Origin: Prevotella sp.
GTDB taxonomy: Bacteria > Bacteroidota > Bacteroidia > Bacteroidales > Bacteroidaceae
Assembly (NCBI GenBank): GCA_017428055.1
Contig: JAFRRN010000082.1
Location: 1-36,276, forward strand
Reading direction: 5' to 3'
Length of the DNA stretch: 36,276 nt
The notes under the pieces were generated by a model, which did not search any database, was not told the DNA's origin, and saw only the letters and a program-made list of their open reading frames with translations. How positions within the stretch are numbered: position 1 is the stretch's first letter; every line of letters begins with the position of its first letter. Below are positions 1 to 7,892 of this stretch, piece after piece. The position numbers and the translations under genes are program-made.

Positions 1-2
1 CC

Positions 3-866
3 TTGTCAACCGACCCCAAGCGTCTGCTCATTGGCGACGACGAGCACGGATGGGACGATGAGGGCGTGTTCAACTTCGAGGGTGGCTGCTATGCCAAGGT
101 CATCAACCTCGATAAGGACAGCGAGCCCGACATCTACAACGCCATTCGTCGTGATGCACTCTTGGAGAATGTCACCGTTGACGAGGACGGCAAGATTGAC
201 TTCGCCGACAAGAGCGTGACAGAGAACACTCGCGTGAGCTATCCCATCAACCACATTGAGAAGATTGCCCAGAAGGTGAACGGCAAGAGCGCAGGGCCCG
301 AGGCACAGAACGTCATCTTCCTCTCTGCCGACGCATTCGGCGTGTTGCCTCCTGTCAGCATCCTGACACCCGAGCAGACCAAGTATTACTTCCTCTCTGG
401 CTTCACCGCCAAGTTGGCTGGTACGGAGCGCGGCATTACTGAACCTACTCCTACTTTCTCTGCTTGCTTCGGCCAGGCATTCCTCGAGTTGCATCCCACC
501 AAGTATGCAGAGGAACTGGTGAAGCGCATGGAGAAGAGCGGTGCCAAGGCTTACCTCGTCAATACGGGTTGGAACGGCACGGGCAAGCGTATCTCCATCA
601 AGGACACGCGCGGTATCATCGACGCCATTCTGGGTGGTGCCATCCTGAAGGCTCCCACGAAGAAGATTCCTTACTTCGACTTCGAGGTGCCAACAGAACT
701 CGACGGTGTAGCATGGGGTATTCTCGATCCTCGCGACACTTATCAGAACCGTGCTGAATGGGATGAGAAGGCAAAGGATCTCGCTGCCCGCTTCATCAAG
801 AACTTCAAGAAATATGAGGGAAATGAGGCTGGCAAGGCTCTCGTGGCAGCCGGTCCGCAACTATAA
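3..866 (+). CDS. pckA: Phosphoenolpyruvate carboxykinase (ATP), 3' part
   Basis: This is the C-terminal 287 residues of ATP-dependent PEP carboxykinase, which converts oxaloacetate and ATP to PEP, CO2 and ADP in the cytoplasm (in Bacteroidales often running toward oxaloacetate and succinate). The 5' end is cut off by the window edge. The visible protein begins with LSTDPKR, directly after where the family's P-loop would lie, and continues with the metal-binding kinase-2 motif LIGDDEHGW. Other family signatures are [30 protein letters not shown] and [14 protein letters not shown]. The full-length family is about 530-540 residues, so roughly half the gene is present. The first in-frame TTG is inside the gene and is not a start. 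A strong terminator follows the stop codon, so the gene ends its transcription unit here. Confidence 0.97.
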   Translation: MSTDPKRLLIGDDEHGWDDEGVFNFEGGCYAKVINLDKDSEPDIYNAIRRDALLENVTVDEDGKIDFADKSVTENTRVSYPINHIEKIAQKVNGKSAGPEAQNVIFLSADAFGVLPPVSILTPEQTKYYFLSGFTAKLAGTERGITEPTPTFSACFGQAFLELHPTKYAEELVKRMEKSGAKAYLVNTGWNGTGKRISIKDTRGIIDAILGGAILKAPTKKIPYFDFEVPTELDGVAWGILDPRDTYQNRAEWDEKAKDLAARFIKNFKKYEGNEAGKALVAAGPQL

Positions 867-899
867 ATCCGTAAGGATTTCTGTTTGAAGATATCTCTT

Positions 900-941
900 A
901 TGCCCACTTCTGACCTTTATCAGAAGTGGGCATTTTCTATT
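900..941 (+). terminator. Rho-independent terminator of pckA
   Basis: A perfect 14-bp stem (900-913 with 920-933) with a 6-base loop is followed by a T-rich stretch. It lies 33 bases after the pckA stop codon. The minus-strand smalltalk gene ends just to its right, so the hairpin may also block transcription arriving from the island. Confidence 0.92.
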
Positions 942-948
942 TAGTGAG

Positions 949-1047
949 TCATAAACCCATACAAGAGGTCACGCCAAGCGTGGTGGCTATCGCCGTCAAG
1001 ATGGCGACAATCAGCTGGATGATAAATTTCCAAGTCTCCTTTTTCAT
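949..1047 (-). CDS. Smalltalk-family micro-lipoprotein, 32 aa
   Basis: This 32-residue reading frame starts MKKETWKFIIQ, continues as one hydrophobic helix and ends TSCMGL. Length, charged start, tryptophan at position 6 and the terminal (T)SCMG motif match the small Bacteroidales family annotated as 'smalltalk protein'. Its function is unknown. The single cysteine near the end of a hydrophobic segment is reminiscent of a lipobox, but the remaining mature peptide would be only a few residues. It lies downstream of the HU gene on the same strand, which is the usual neighbourhood of this family. The 271 bases between the two hold no other gene that I can see; a 7-bp hairpin at 1105-1124 (GGCGGAA/TTCCGCC) lies there but has no T run on the minus strand. 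Confidence 0.85.
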   Translation of the reverse strand: MKKETWKFIIQLIVAILTAIATTLGVTSCMGL

Positions 1048-1318
1048 GTTATCCAATACTTTATTTTTCATTTTTAAACTTTCATTTCATAGTGGGCTTG
1101 TAGGGGCGGAACTGCGTTTCCGCCTGTGGTTAGGCAATCGCCCTTGGCGAGAAATTGAACATAATTAATACAAAATCTGAACAAAATACCAAGTGGGCTT
1201 AATGTTTATTTTGATTCAATTTTGATTCCCATTTTTGGATAATTTCCGCACGCAGTGCGCCCCTTTCTGCCCCCTTCATTTTTCATTTTTAATCTTTCAT
1301 CTTTCATTTTCAGCGGGT

Positions 1319-1768
1319 TCACTCGCCGCCGCCTTCGCCTCCTTCGTCGCCATCGTCGTCGGTATCGGGCGAGGTGTAGTCGTCCTGCTCCCTGACGTGT
1401 GCATCGAGGTTCAACTGCTGGCGGGTGAACACGCCCGTGGCGCGGCTGCGCATCTTCACGCCCACCACATTCTTGGCGGCGGTGAACTCCTTCGCGGTAT
1501 CGGCTGCCGTGGTCTGCAAACCGAGGGAGAAGATGGCGAGGTCGGGGATTTTCACGGCTTTTCCGTCGAGAGCCAGCTCACGGATGCAAGCGACCATGTC
1601 TTTCAGGATTCCCGTGATCAATCCTTCAGAATACGGTGAGTGATGGGCTGCCATGTGCTTGGCGAGGCCGTCAAGGTCGATGGTTTCACTCACCGCTACG
1701 CGGGCGAACCACTTGCCTTCGGTCTTAGAGCCTTCGCGCGTGTCTTGATAAAGTTTGTACTTCAGCAT
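1319..1768 (-). CDS. HU/IHF-like DNA-binding protein (HU-HIG type)
   Basis: This 149-residue protein resembles the Bacteroidetes HU variants in which the HU fold is followed by a low-complexity tail. The N-terminus MLKYKLYQDTREGSKTEGKW and the segment ETIDLDGLAKHMAAHHSPYS are typical of the group, as is the later region VKIPDLAIFSLGLQTTAADTAKEF. Residues about 95-118 correspond to the DNA-binding beta-arm (KNVVGVKMRSRATGVF). The tail (about 130-149) is made almost entirely of Asp, Gly and Glu. Proteins of this group are thought to bend or coat DNA; the target here is unknown. The gene is read away from the rest of the island and has its own recognisable promoter at 1891-1922. It probably forms a unit with the smalltalk gene. 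Confidence 0.9.
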   Translation of the reverse strand: MLKYKLYQDTREGSKTEGKWFARVAVSETIDLDGLAKHMAAHHSPYSEGLITGILKDMVACIRELALDGKAVKIPDLAIFSLGLQTTAADTAKEFTAAKNVVGVKMRSRATGVFTRQQLNLDAHVREQDDYTSPDTDDDGDEGGEGGGE

Positions 1769-1890
1769 AGTTTGGTGTTTGTGTTGTTAATAATTGGTTG
1801 ATAATGAAAAAACTACGTATGGCCATCAGTCGATTCTTTGCCTCCAATCTGCGCACTATTTTCGGCTCCCGTTTCTTCTGATTTCCTATG

Positions 1891-1922
1891 CAAATTTACC
1901 GCTATAAATCGTAACCACCAAA
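1891..1922 (-). promoter_or_regulatory. Bacteroidetes-type promoter of the HU gene
   Basis: Reading the minus strand, TTTG (1922-1919) and TAAATTTG (1898-1891) are separated by 20 bases, which fits the Bacteroidetes -33/-7 consensus. The implied leader before the HU start at 1768 is about 115 bases. The array of 22-bp repeats lies about 65 bases upstream. Confidence 0.65.
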
Positions 1923-1985
1923 AATGGGGCTTCGCTAACCTGTAAAAATCTGTTAACGAAACAGGGTGTTCGTGTTAAAAAACCC

Positions 1986-2066
1986 AAACACCATGTTTAC
2001 GCTCTGTAAATACCATGTTTGCAAGTCGTAAACACCATGTTTACCATTAGTAAATGTCATCAAATG
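1986..2066. repeat. Array of 22-bp repeats carrying a 17-bp dyad
   Basis: Units begin at 1986, 2008, 2030 and, in degenerate form, 2052, so the period is exactly 22 bases. The core of the third unit is GTAAACACCATGTTTAC (2028-2044), a perfect inverted repeat of 7 bases around CCA; units one and two deviate by one or two bases. A period of two helical turns places every dyad on the same face of DNA, as in operator or iteron arrays. It sits between the HU promoter and the ORF6N gene. It could bind a regulator or replication protein; the binding protein is unknown. Confidence 0.8.
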
Positions 2067-2280
2067 CAACTTTGCAACTTTGCAACTTTGCAACTTGGAT
2101 AGGTTCACATTTTCTGAAACCTGGAGAGTTCAAATTTTCTATTAATATATTATTATAATAATATATTAATAGAATTATATATATATTATCATTGTTAATC
2201 ACTTATGAATTGCCCAGCAAATGCCCAGTCCGAATATTAGAAGGTACTAAAGTTGCAAGTTGCAAAGTTGCAAAGTTGCA
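2065..2280. repeat. Inverted 8-mer repeat arms around a 38-bp palindrome
   Basis: The left arm (2065-2096) is four perfect tandem copies of TGCAACTT. The right arm (2250-2280) is the same octamer in inverse orientation, AAGTTGCA, in four copies, the second lacking one base. Between them lies a perfect 38-bp A/T-only (apart from one C and one G) palindrome at 2137-2174. The remainder of this 620-base gene-free stretch (1769-2389) holds the HU promoter and leader, the 22-bp dyad array and the ORF6N promoter. Confidence 0.9.
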
Positions 2281-2356
2281 AAAATAAAAAGGTACGATAA
2301 TATATTTGATTGTGAAATTTTAATGTCAGTTTTTAAATAATAAGTAAAAATATTTA

Positions 2357-2364
2357 TATCTTTG
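2357..2364 (+). promoter_or_regulatory. Probable -7 box of the ORF6N gene
   Basis: TATCTTTG fits the TAnnTTTG consensus and lies 25 bases before the ATG. A matching -33 TTTG is not obvious; a T-run near 2330-2334 is the closest candidate. Confidence 0.5.
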
Positions 2365-2389
2365 CATTCGAAACCTTAGAACAAATATT

Positions 2390-2956
2390 ATGAACGACAT
2401 TCAAGTAATCCAAAGCATGATTTATGAGATTAGGGGTGAACGTGTCATGCTTGACAGGGACATTGCAACGCTGTACAATGTTGAGACTAAAGTCTTAAAT
2501 CAGGCTGTAAAGCGAAACATTAAGAGATTCCCCGAAGATTTCATGTTCCAACTTTCCAAGTCTGAGTTCCAAACTTGGAAGTCACAAATTGTGACCTCCA
2601 ATTCTGACAAGATGGGATTACGGCGACCACCTTACGCCTTTACCGAGCAAGGGGTAGCTATGCTCAGCGGCATTCTCAATTCCGATGTTGCAATAGACAT
2701 AAACATCAAGATTATCCGTGCCTTTGTGGCGCTTCGCCGCATTGTCAGTATCTCCAACAATTCAGAGCGTTTTATGCAGATTGAGAAGGAAATCAAATTG
2801 ATTAAGGAGGAGATGAACGACATTCTTGCCAATCAGAACGACATTAATGAATCAACTCGCGCACAACTTGATGCCATCAGCACGGCGTTAGCGGAGTTGC
2901 AAGCCAAGGAGCCGAGACAGATACCACGGAGGAAAATCGGCTTCGTGCAGGATTGA
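2390..2956 (+). CDS. ORF6N (KilA-N superfamily) DNA-binding protein
   Basis: This 188-residue protein has an N-terminal ORF6N domain at about 8-100. Its marks are [43 protein letters not shown] and [20 protein letters not shown], which are diagnostic for the family. Residues about 115-175 form a predicted coiled coil rich in Lys, Glu and Asn, and the C-terminus is basic ([10 protein letters not shown]). ORF6N proteins occur in phages and mobile elements, where they are regarded as DNA-binding regulators or antirepressors. The gene stands alone, between two large inverted-repeat structures, with its own probable promoter. The start is the ATG 25 bases after the -7 box. Its target is unknown; control of the neighbouring operon or of the island is possible. 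Confidence 0.93.
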   Translation: MNDIQVIQSMIYEIRGERVMLDRDIATLYNVETKVLNQAVKRNIKRFPEDFMFQLSKSEFQTWKSQIVTSNSDKMGLRRPPYAFTEQGVAMLSGILNSDVAIDINIKIIRAFVALRRIVSISNNSERFMQIEKEIKLIKEEMNDILANQNDINESTRAQLDAISTALAELQAKEPRQIPRRKIGFVQD

Positions 2957-3005
2957 GGTATCTCCTCATCACAACTTGTGAGATACAGACAGCGAAAAAG
3001 TACAA

Positions 3006-3218
3006 GATTACAAAATTACACATTACATTTAGGTACTTCATGAGTGGGGGGAATATGCGGAATCCTATTTTTATATATATATAATATTATAATAATATAT
3101 AAATATAATATATATATACATCTAATTCCCCTCATGATAACAACGTGTCCTGCCAAGTCAGACCCCAATCATGCTCATACCACCTTAATGTAATCATGTA
3201 ATTTGTAATTTTGTAATC
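3006..3218. repeat. Long imperfect inverted repeat with an AT core
   Basis: The left arm begins GATTACAAAATTACA (3006-3020); the right arm (3187-3218) contains its inverse complement and extends the match into a second GATTACA-like unit. Inner arms CATGAG..GGGGAAT (3039-3054) and ATTCCCCTCATG (3125-3136) also pair. The core (about 3071-3118) is almost pure A/T and partly palindromic. The design repeats that of the element at 2065-2280 with unrelated bases. It occupies most of the gene-free stretch 2957-3420; the rest holds the promoter of the following operon. Confidence 0.8.
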
Positions 3219-3362
3219 ATGGCGATGTGAAAAAAAATCATTTGCATATTAGTTGGTGATTAAATTTGCTAATGGTTTCTCTCCACTTTTATAGTTAATC
3301 CCATGCCAGTCATTAGAGCATTTTTGGCAATTGGGGATTAATAATGCTGAAATTACAAATGC

Positions 3363-3397
3363 TTTTGCGGTGATTTCAGTTTTTTCATGTATTTTTG
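3363..3397 (+). promoter_or_regulatory. Promoter of the NurA/HerA/radical SAM operon
   Basis: TTTTG (3363-3367) and TATTTTTG (3390-3397) match the Bacteroidetes -33/-7 boxes, 22 bases apart, slightly long. The predicted transcript would start about 15-20 bases before the ATG at 3421. This argues against the TTG at 3331, which would lie upstream of the promoter. Confidence 0.6.
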
Positions 3398-3420
3398 CAA
3401 ATGATAAGCAAATAAACTAC

Positions 3421-4590
3421 ATGGGTAAGATACTCGACTATATAGCAGACGAAACGCAGGGTAAACGATTCGCATCGTTCAAGTACTGCTACGATGACAC
3501 GTCAGGGCCGATAGAGTACGACCCTGACGAAGAGCATTATATCAACATGAAGGAGTATGCCGAAAGCGTTCACGACCCGAAGATGCGTGATATGACTGCA
3601 AGAGCCGAACTGTGCCGCCAAGGGCCACCCCTCTTCAAATACTTCCTTGATGGTTCGCGCAGAGTGTACAAGGTAGATGACATTCAGTACGACAAGAAAG
3701 TTTTCCCCGTCATTAGCGGACAGGTTTCTGTGGCTTGCTGCGGTAGGGAAATGAATGATGACTATACCTTCCGTGATTTTCATCATGTGGAAGAAGAATC
3801 ATATCCTGTTGTTTGTCTGCCAGTGGTTGCCAATGGCGAGGGTATCGATAATGGTGTCTTCTTCAACAACCTAAAGAACAAACTGAATGAACAGCCCCTT
3901 TTGAAGAAGTCGGGTATTGAGATTGGCAAGGTGCTTTGGTATCTGACACGCCTTGAAGGACGTGAGACACTGGAGAATAAAGGCGTTGCAAAAATACAGG
4001 ACGAAATGGTGGATTGTGAGAAGCGTATTGTTGCTCACCTAATGAGCAAGCATCTGCTGACCCACGAAAGTTACTTGATAAAGGACGGATCTGTACAATA
4101 CAAGCCCATGAAATCGGGTGACTACAAGGAACTGGCTCGTATCCGTAATAACTACCGCCATGTGGTGGGTGTGTCGAAGCGATTCAATCCCAACCTGATG
4201 AAAGACAACAAGGGGCAGAGCAGCGCAGCCGCCATTGCCAGCCTTCCTCTCTTCCATCGCACACCAGCCTTCCTGTGGAGTCCTGGAGCAGAATGGGGCA
4301 ACGTAAACTTCGCCATCTGGTATGTGCGCATCCGTGAACGGAGATATACCTCAACCCCTTATTCGGGTGTGCTGAAAATAGAGAAGATGCTGATGACGGG
4401 AAGCGAAAACGATAATGGCCTGATGACAGACGAAATAGATACGATTACTGCCAACATCATTAACGAACGCAATCCTGTTTGCTACGGCAACGATGCTCGC
4501 TGGGCAAATCATCTTTACCCTGTATATATGGCTGAAAGCTACTGCAAGAGCCGATTTAGAAGTGACATTCAATTCATCAATCTGTTTTGA
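3421..4590 (+). CDS. NurA-like nuclease
   Basis: This 389-residue protein carries features of NurA, the Mn-dependent DNA nuclease that works with the HerA translocase in resecting DNA ends. The visible marks are a first DGS motif at D77-G78-S79 (FLDGSRR), a second at D222-G223-S224 (LIKDGSVQY), a late WYVRIRE segment, and a C-terminal HLYPVYMAESYCKSRFRSD block. That block resembles the PxPLxxAHxxARI ending of NurA, with Glu at 372 where His is usual. The next gene, three bases on, encodes a HerA-like ATPase, which supports the call. I chose the ATG at 3421 because a promoter lies directly before it; a TTG at 3331 would add 30 residues unlike the rest. The exact catalytic set remains unproven from reading alone. 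Confidence 0.72.
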   Translation: MGKILDYIADETQGKRFASFKYCYDDTSGPIEYDPDEEHYINMKEYAESVHDPKMRDMTARAELCRQGPPLFKYFLDGSRRVYKVDDIQYDKKVFPVISGQVSVACCGREMNDDYTFRDFHHVEEESYPVVCLPVVANGEGIDNGVFFNNLKNKLNEQPLLKKSGIEIGKVLWYLTRLEGRETLENKGVAKIQDEMVDCEKRIVAHLMSKHLLTHESYLIKDGSVQYKPMKSGDYKELARIRNNYRHVVGVSKRFNPNLMKDNKGQSSAAAIASLPLFHRTPAFLWSPGAEWGNVNFAIWYVRIRERRYTSTPYSGVLKIEKMLMTGSENDNGLMTDEIDTITANIINERNPVCYGNDARWANHLYPVYMAESYCKSRFRSDIQFINLF

Positions 4591-4593
4591 GAT

Positions 4594-6264
4594 ATGGAGA
4601 AAATAGGACGAATAATAGCAACCGAGAAGCAACCTTCAACTATTGAGGAGTTCACCTTTTGGACACGGAAGGACTTGAAGTTGAAACCTTTCGATGTAGT
4701 GGTGGTTGACCATATAAAGGATGCCAATGGGGAGGATTCAAAGACCTTTGGTGTCGTAGAGGAGATTTCCCACATGACGGACTCACCGAGTGCTTTGGCA
4801 GGATACATTTCCAGCGACTTCGGCGATGTGGATGCCAAGACCTACACGGAGCGCATCGGCATGAACTACGTGAAGTGCAAAGTGGTAGGCAACGACAAAG
4901 GTATCTACATTCCCGTGCAAGAGGGTCGGCAAGTGCATTTGGCTGATGAGGAACAGATTATGGAGGCACTGGGACTGAAAGATGTCAAGAACCCACTCCC
5001 GGCAGGATATATCGAAATGTACGATGGTGAGAACCAGAAGACACTCCCCGTTTATTTCAACTCCCACTTCCTGATAGGGCCGGAAGGAGCGCACCTGAAT
5101 ATATCGGGTATATCGGGCTTGGCATCAAAGACCTCATACGCCATGTTCCTGATGAAAGCCATACAGGACTATGCTATGAAAGGCAACGAGTCAGTGGCAT
5201 TTATCATGATGAATGTGAAAGGAACTGACCTACTGAAAATTGACCAGAAGAATGAGCGGAAGAAAGAACTCGACCTCATCAAGCCTGTTTACGACTTACT
5301 GGAAATGGAAATGAAACCCTTCGAACAAGTGAAGTATTTCTATCCATACGCAAAAGAATACACGAATTACACATACGAAAAAGAGAGTGTGCTGAAAGAG
5401 CGACTGGCAACCAAGACAGCAGCGCAGTACAAATATCTTTTTGAAACCGATGAGGACAAAGAATGCCTTGACCTTCTGTTTGCCAATGTGGATGACCCGA
5501 ATGAAACAATCGAGAGTATCGTGAACTTCATCATGGCTAATGGCGGCGACTTCAAGGGTGTCGAAACATGGGAAGATTTCCTGCAAGTCGCTCACAGCTA
5601 TACACAGTCAGACAAGAAAAGTTCGACAAAAGAGATCTCTGTCATGAGCTGGCGCAAGTTCTATCGACTCTTCAATAAGAGCTACCAGAAATGCAAACAG
5701 ATGTTCACCAACAAATTGGGTGACGACGGTGTGCGACTTCGCGACGAGATAGCCATTATCAACAAGAACGACATAATGGTGATTGATGTTGCGAAACTTG
5801 ATGAAGAGTCACAAGGTTTTGTCTTTGGCGACGTGATGCGAGCCGTTTACAATCTGAAACTTGGAGCATCAAAACGACCTGATGAAGAGATTCCAGACCG
5901 CATCATTATCTTCATAGATGAGTTGAACAAATACGCTTCAAGCGATGTACCCAAGTCGTCACCGATTCTCCATCAGTTGCTCGACATCACAGAGCGTGGT
6001 CGCTCACTTGGCATCGTCCTCTTTGGTGCAGAGCAGTTTGTAAGCGACATACACCGCCGCGTAAAGGGCAACTGTGCTACACAGGCCTTTGGACGCACCA
6101 ATGCCATAGAGATTACCCGCGAGGATTTCCGCTTCGTCCCCAGCGTCTATAAGACGATGCTAACCAGAATGAAGCAGGGCGAATACATCATTCAGAATCC
6201 TGCGTTCCGCTCCATGCTCCACATCAACTTCCCACTACCCATTTACAAGTATTATAACGACTAA
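4594..6264 (+). CDS. HerA/FtsK-like hexameric ATPase
   Basis: This 556-residue P-loop ATPase resembles HerA, a hexameric DNA translocase that feeds DNA to NurA. Residues 1-150 form a beta-rich N-terminal part like the HAS-barrel region. The Walker A region is GISGLASKTS with K179; the residue before the lysine is Ser in place of the usual Gly. A long insertion (about 220-390) contains helices rich in Lys and Glu. Walker B is RIIIFIDELNKYA with D442 and E443. ITERGRSLGIVLFGAEQF follows, with an arginine likely to act in trans, and then a C-terminal VKGNCATQAFGR sensor-like segment. It starts three bases after the NurA-like gene and is followed eight bases later by the GHKL gene. Function in defence or repair is inferred from the neighbours. 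Confidence 0.85.
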   Translation: MEKIGRIIATEKQPSTIEEFTFWTRKDLKLKPFDVVVVDHIKDANGEDSKTFGVVEEISHMTDSPSALAGYISSDFGDVDAKTYTERIGMNYVKCKVVGNDKGIYIPVQEGRQVHLADEEQIMEALGLKDVKNPLPAGYIEMYDGENQKTLPVYFNSHFLIGPEGAHLNISGISGLASKTSYAMFLMKAIQDYAMKGNESVAFIMMNVKGTDLLKIDQKNERKKELDLIKPVYDLLEMEMKPFEQVKYFYPYAKEYTNYTYEKESVLKERLATKTAAQYKYLFETDEDKECLDLLFANVDDPNETIESIVNFIMANGGDFKGVETWEDFLQVAHSYTQSDKKSSTKEISVMSWRKFYRLFNKSYQKCKQMFTNKLGDDGVRLRDEIAIINKNDIMVIDVAKLDEESQGFVFGDVMRAVYNLKLGASKRPDEEIPDRIIIFIDELNKYASSDVPKSSPILHQLLDITERGRSLGIVLFGAEQFVSDIHRRVKGNCATQAFGRTNAIEITREDFRFVPSVYKTMLTRMKQGEYIIQNPAFRSMLHINFPLPIYKYYND

Positions 6265-6272
6265 TCAGAATT

Positions 6273-7892
6273 ATGGCTAAAATAGGCAAATATGTTATTG
6301 ATTCCCTCACGCGAAGCATGTATGAGGACAGCCGCTGCATCTATCGCGAATATATTCAGAATGCGGCTGACCAGATAGACCTTGCTCGCGAACAGCATTT
6401 AGAAGAAAACGATTACTACGAAGTTCATGTAAGAATATTCCGTAACCAAAGACGTATCGAAATAGAAGATACTGCAACGGGTGTGAGTGCAGATAATCGC
6501 GACACGCTGAAAGATGTGGCTACATCGCAGAAGAAACGAGGACAACACAAGGGATTCAGAGGTATAGGCCGACTTGGTGGTTTGGGTTATTGCTCCACAC
6601 TCACCTTCGAGACATCCTATAAGGGCGAAGAGGTGAAAACCTTGATGCATTGGGATGCGGCAAAGATGAACCGTATTGTTGACGATGAACTTGACGAGAG
6701 TGAGGCAGGAAACGTCATCGACGATTGCACCTCGTTTGAAGAACAGCCAGAAGTTGCCGATAAGCATTACTTCAAGGTGATAATGGAAAATGTCACAGAT
6801 GATCGTTTGCTGGATGTGAATAATATCCGCAAATATCTTTCTATGGTTGCTCCCGTGGATTATCCAACCCAGTTTGGTATATTCTCTTCTCAGATAAAGA
6901 GATACATCCAAAATAATGGCATTGTTCTGGATGTATATAACATTTATGTGGGTGACGAATTTGGTGAGGAACAAATATACAAAGGCTACACAACAAAAAT
7001 TGAAGATGCCAGGAATGGCGATTATGACATAAAAGACATCAAGATTTTTGACAGGAAAAACTCTGAAGGCGAAATCATTTATTGGGGATGGTATTCTATA
7101 TCTGAATTACGCGGTCAGATTCCTGCCAACAATGTTGCATACGGAATAAGACTTCGCTGTAAGAATATTCAGGTAGGTGATGAGCGTACTACCCGTAACT
7201 TTTTCGTAGCTGAGGGCGATAAACGCTTTGCACAATATTTCTTTGGTGAGCTTCATGTGGAAACACCTCTCCTTATGCCAGATGCACGTCGTGACTATCT
7301 CCGCGAATGTGAATACAGAAGTACGTTTGAGGGAATGGTAAGGAGCGACTTTACAACACTGAAAGACCTGTGTAACGAAGCTTCCAACATACGTGGCATA
7401 ATCAAGAACATCACAAAGGCGGAAGAAGGCCAGAAAACAATAGAGAAGAAACGCGAAACCAGTTCATTCTTGTCTCAAAAGGAAATAGAAGATGACGATA
7501 CCAAGTATGAGCGTTTCAAGAAGAACAAGGAAAAAGCCCAGCAGCAACTTGAAAGGAAGAAACAGGAAACTGAGCAGAATGGTTCACCCTTGGGCTTTAT
7601 CTATGGAACTTTACCCACACCCGAACCGACTCTTCCGTCAACCCCATCCATTCCTATTAGTACTACCGATGGTGATACACAATATCCGACATTTGTTGCC
7701 AACAGCCCAACAGAACCTACTCCAGATGAGCAGCAACCTAAATTGCGAACGGATAACGCACTCTATAAAAAGTTCGGAGTTAAGGAAAAGAATGTCATCA
7801 ATGCCGTTTATAATGCCATATACAACGCTATCGCCGACGAGGATATGCGTGAAGGGCTTATCAAAAAGATAGAGAAGGAACTAACGAAATGA
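6273..7892 (+). CDS. Hsp90-like GHKL ATPase
   Basis: This 539-residue protein has an N-terminal GHKL/Hsp90-type nucleotide-binding domain. The N-box is REYIQNAADQ with E26, N30 and D33. The G1 box is IEDTATG with D66 and G70. The G2 glycine lid is KGFRGIGRLGGLG at about 93-105. A middle domain runs to about 385 and includes LLMPDARRDYLRE, comparable with the middle-domain loop that contacts ATP in Hsp90 relatives. Residues about 395-440 are a charged coiled coil, 445-495 a Pro/Thr-rich linker, and 500-539 a short helical C-terminal domain. Such ATPases act as ATP-driven clamps or chaperones (Hsp90, MutL, gyrase B, Morc). In this operon it may load or gate the HerA-NurA machine. The stop codon overlaps the next start (ATGA). 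Confidence 0.85.
   Translation: MAKIGKYVIDSLTRSMYEDSRCIYREYIQNAADQIDLAREQHLEENDYYEVHVRIFRNQRRIEIEDTATGVSADNRDTLKDVATSQKKRGQHKGFRGIGRLGGLGYCSTLTFETSYKGEEVKTLMHWDAAKMNRIVDDELDESEAGNVIDDCTSFEEQPEVADKHYFKVIMENVTDDRLLDVNNIRKYLSMVAPVDYPTQFGIFSSQIKRYIQNNGIVLDVYNIYVGDEFGEEQIYKGYTTKIEDARNGDYDIKDIKIFDRKNSEGEIIYWGWYSISELRGQIPANNVAYGIRLRCKNIQVGDERTTRNFFVAEGDKRFAQYFFGELHVETPLLMPDARRDYLRECEYRSTFEGMVRSDFTTLKDLCNEASNIRGIIKNITKAEEGQKTIEKKRETSSFLSQKEIEDDDTKYERFKKNKEKAQQQLERKKQETEQNGSPLGFIYGTLPTPEPTLPSTPSIPISTTDGDTQYPTFVANSPTEPTPDEQQPKLRTDNALYKKFGVKEKNVINAVYNAIYNAIADEDMREGLIKKIEKELTK

Noticed and set aside
6-860. A 284-codon open frame opposite pckA
   Set aside because: It mirrors the pckA coding region and shows no independent motif or promoter; pckA is unambiguous.
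926-1168. An 80-codon plus-strand frame after pckA
   Set aside because: It starts inside the pckA terminator and lies opposite the smalltalk gene; the translation is hydrophobic but has no recognisable features.
1986-3218. A CRISPR array
   Set aside because: The repeats are shorter than CRISPR repeats, spacers are not of uniform unique type, and no cas genes are present.
3331-3420. A TTG start giving 30 extra residues to the NurA-like protein
   Set aside because: The promoter -7 box at 3390-3397 lies inside this stretch and the ATG at 3421 has a suitable short leader.
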